DNA of 64,000 nucleotides from Nematopogon swammerdamellus (Eukaryota; Arthropoda; Insecta; Lepidoptera; Adelidae): NCBI GenBank assembly GCA_946902875.1, contig OX336340.1:4547739-4611738 (forward strand), in the 5' to 3' direction. The translations under genes were made by a program, and so were the position numbers. The notes beneath the pieces are model-generated. The model was not told where the DNA came from. It did no database searches and saw nothing but the letters and a program-made list of their open reading frames with translations. This document shows, one piece after another, positions 61,244-64,000 of this stretch. The stretch's first letter is position 1; every line of letters starts with the position of its first letter.

Positions 61244-61790
61244 TACAAATTGAAAAAAAACTCCGATACTTAGAAAGTCAAAAATAATTTCCGTTTACTT
61301 ACTTAAAGGAGTCGGGAGACCGCTAAGTAAATACCCGCGCAGCTCTGAGGTTTTATACTTATTTAATTAGCGGTCTCCCGACTCCTTCAGGTAAGTAATT
61401 AAACGGAAATTATTGACCGTGTGGGTCCGGTACTTTAAAAGAATAGCCCCACTGCATCTCTTCCCGTGTATGTCGTAAAAACCGACTAAGGGATATGACT
61501 CCCTTCTTATATTACTAGGTGGTAGAGTTTAACCCGCCCGGGTTGGTACCACCGCACTGAATGGAAGGTTGGTCAAAACGGCTATGTAAATAGTTTGTAT
61601 TTTCCGTCCAGTTCAGTGTAGCCGGCACGACCGAAGGGAAGCGCTGACGTGGCACCAAGTTCATCCGGTGTTATGGGCTGACATCACGGATGTTGTAGGT
61701 GATGTAGCCACCCGTGTCAGTATCCATAAAAAATAAAAAAAAAGACTTTGGGTCGGCGAATTTTTCAATTTGTAGTTTTTTTTAAATAAC
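61244..61790. repeat. CCCCCGAC inverted repeat split by SINE1B
   Basis: Left arm 61244-61322 (AAATTACAAATTGAAAAAAA, ACTTACTTAAAGGAGTCGGG), right arm from 61362 (GCGGTCTCCCGACTCCTTCA) broken at GAAATTAT (about 61412) and resuming after the SINE with GACTTTGGGTCGGCG. Older and more diverged than 43581-43808. Confidence 0.85.
61415..61743 (+). mobile_element. SINE1B (GTACCGTG head)
   Basis: GACCGTGTGGGTCCGGTACT, AGCCCCACTGCATCTC, then CCGACTAAGGGATATGACTC and the SINE1 body. Ends ATCCATAAAAAATAAAAAAA. Inserted into the right arm of the CCCCCGAC inverted repeat. GAC may be its duplication. Confidence 0.9.
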
Positions 61791-63035
61791 AGCATCCAAA
61801 TCGGTCCATCCGTGAGAAGTAATTGTTTATTACTTTGTAGAGCTATGAGGTAAAAGGTGAAGCGGTGTCGTCGTGTCCTCCGACTCCACGTGTAGCTGCA
61901 GCTGATGTTGTATGGGGCTAGTGCCCATGTTGTGATAGCGCCACCTATCCCACAACTTCATAATTAGATTACTAACATAGCTAAGAATCGTCCCGGTTAA
62001 ACGAGCTTTATAATAAAAAAAAACCGCATCCAAATCGGCCCATTCGTTTGGGAGCTACGATGCCACAGACAGACACACAGACAGACGACGGAGGCGTCAA
62101 ACGTATAACACCCCTCCTTTGGCGTCGGGGGAAGACTCATTCCTTATCCAATATATTGCAACATGATTATTGCAACATCATAGTCAGGCTTTTGAGATCT
62201 TCATATACCGCGTGAGAGGTATTTTTTTTTATTACTTCATAATTACTGTTTTACTTGATTACTAACATAGCTAAGAATAATTTCGGTTAAACCAGCTTTA
62301 TAATAAAAAAAACCGTATCCAAATCGGTCCATCCGTTCGGGAGCTACGATGCCACAGACAGACGGAGGCGTCAAACCCCTCCTTTGGCGTCGTCGGGGAA
62401 AGACTCATTCCCCAATATATTGCAACATGATTATTGCAACATCATAGTCAGGCTTTTGCGACCTTCGTATACCGCGTGAGACGTACTTTTTTATTACTTC
62501 ATAATTACTTTACTACTTGATTACTTACATAGCTAAGAACCATCCCGGTTAAACCATTATTATAAAAAAAAAAACCGGATCCAAATCGGCCCATCCGTTT
62601 GGGAGCTACGATGCCACAGACAAACGGAGGCGTCAAACTTATAACACCCCTCCTTTGGCGTCGGGGGAAGTGAAGACTCATTCCATACATACATACATAT
62701 CACACACGCTGAATCCCGACAATCGGGGTAAGCAGAGTAATCGGTGTTGTGCTGCAAGAACTCTGGTAAATTGCAGCACAACACCGACCACCACTTTTCT
62801 CAAAGTATTCGAAGAAGATTCAATCGATCAAGCAACAAGTAAGGCACGAAGACCCACGTGCTGCATGACTCGGTGGAAGTACCGTGTTAAGGTGAGAGGT
62901 GGCGAGCATGTCGCCCTTTAGCACGGCATATTGTCCTTATCCCTTCTTTAAGACTCATTCGTTATCCAATATATTGCAACATGATTATTGCAACATCATA
63001 GTCAGGCTTTTGCGACCTTCGTATCGCGTGAGAAC
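61791..63035 (-). repeat. CCCCCGAC repeat, three tandem units
   Basis: Units begin ACTTCATAATTA at about 61955, 62234 and 62496 (spacing 279 and 262). Each has CATAGCTAAGAA, AAATCGG(C/T)CCAT(C/T)CGTT, GAGCTACGATGCCACAGACA, ACCCCTCCTTTGGCGTCG and, in sequence, CAACATGATTATTGCAACAT. The third is split by SINE4. Open frames here are repeat artefacts. Confidence 0.88.
62684..62949 (-). mobile_element. SINE4, 11-bp TSD
   Basis: AAGACTCATTC is repeated at 62673-62683 and 62950-62960. CATA tail at the left, complete body, 5' end at TTGTCCTTATCCCTTCTTT, so the GTACCGTG module is truncated. Confidence 0.94.
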
Positions 63036-63188
63036 CCCGCGCCGCGCCGCGCCGCCCCGCCGCGCCGTGCGAATGATCGGATCACCTCGTGGACATTGTG
63101 TTGGATTGACATGAGTGTTTTGCTTTCGCAACGCTTGTTAGCGGGAGGTAGGTTGGGTGCCGCGCTGGGCACGCGATCCGAGAGACGA
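63036..63188. other. GC-rich low complexity then spacer
   Basis: 63036-63068 is a (GCGCC)n-like run. The rest is unassigned. Confidence 0.4.
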
Positions 63189-63807
<619 letters not shown>

Positions 63808-63853
63808 TTAGGATTCCGTATCCGGTACGGGACCCTATTACTAAGCCTACGCC

Positions 63854-63888
<35 letters not shown>

Positions 63889-64000
63889 CGTCCGTCCGTC
63901 CGTCCGTCCGTCCGTCCGTCCGTCCGTCCGTCCGCTGTATCTCTTGAACCGTAATAGGTAGCCCGTTGAAATGTTCACAGAATATGTGTTATTTATTACT
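63808..64000 (+). repeat. GGGTTCCG repeat, cut by the window end
   Basis: TTAGGATTCCGTATCCGGTA, TTACTAAGCCTACGCCGTC, (TGTC)n then (CGTC)n at 63855-63934, and TAGCCCGTTGAAATGTTCAC. Continues past 64000. Confidence 0.88.

Overview
This window looks like repeat-saturated intergenic or intronic DNA from a lepidopteran insect, most likely a moth with a large genome. The evidence is the repeats: RTE-type LINE ends reading ...EAYVQQWT..., Helitron ends of the type GCGGGCAAAAGCTAG, the GGGTTCCGTA...CTTGGCCGG repeat, and tRNA- and 5S-rRNA-headed SINEs that, from memory, resemble the HaSE families described in Helicoverpa. There is no bacterial-style gene organisation. Nearly all open frames of 60-140 codons fall in repeats, low-complexity tracts or GC-rich islands and do not look like genes.

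No complete host gene is present. The best host-gene signal is on the minus strand at 18746-18788: an ATG followed by a hydrophobic signal-peptide-like stretch (MSPLWVVLVLLPVL) and a consensus splice donor, behind a GC-rich 5' region. Two weaker first-exon candidates lie on the minus strand at 54840-54953 and 60338-60446.

Layout. 1-9 kb: SINE1/SINE2 copies, a small MITE and a LINE C-terminal relic. 9.7-11.4 kb: three DNA transposons in a row (two with TA target sites, one hAT with an 8-bp duplication). 11.9-17.2 kb: LINE 3' ends, a Helitron, the GGGTTCCG repeat, and a 1-kb LINE relic broken by one stop. 17.6-24.9 kb: SINEs, the candidate exon, two abutting Helitrons (one carrying a MITE), a 26-bp satellite, and a SINE split by a MITE. 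25-32.3 kb: a Penelope-like end, an RTE relic, a defective Ty3-like LTR element, and a perfect 139-bp palindrome. 32.5-33.5 kb: a hAT element with 8-bp duplication. 33.6-44 kb: SINE4 copies, LINE relics, a composite SINE and a 100-bp palindrome. 44.7-53.4 kb: minisatellites and heavily nested SINEs. 53.4-60 kb: mostly featureless AT-rich DNA. 61-64 kb: the palindromic and tandem CCCCCGAC repeat with two SINE insertions, a (CT)44 tract and the start of another GGGTTCCG repeat.

The most coherent biology is a modular SINE system. SINE1A carries a head joining a tRNA-like A box to a 5S-rRNA-like internal promoter, closed by a 9-bp stem. SINE1B and SINE4 instead carry a module starting GTACCGTG, predicted to fold into an H-type pseudoknot. 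Composite copies carry both heads with the same junction at two loci. SINE1, SINE2 and SINE3 tails resemble the 3' end of a jockey/CR1-like LINE relic in the same window, which suggests shared mobilisation machinery. Separately, six LINE 3' UTR copies contain a stem-loop whose paired bases covary. Coordinates of repeat edges were read by eye, so those without target-site duplications may be off by several bases.
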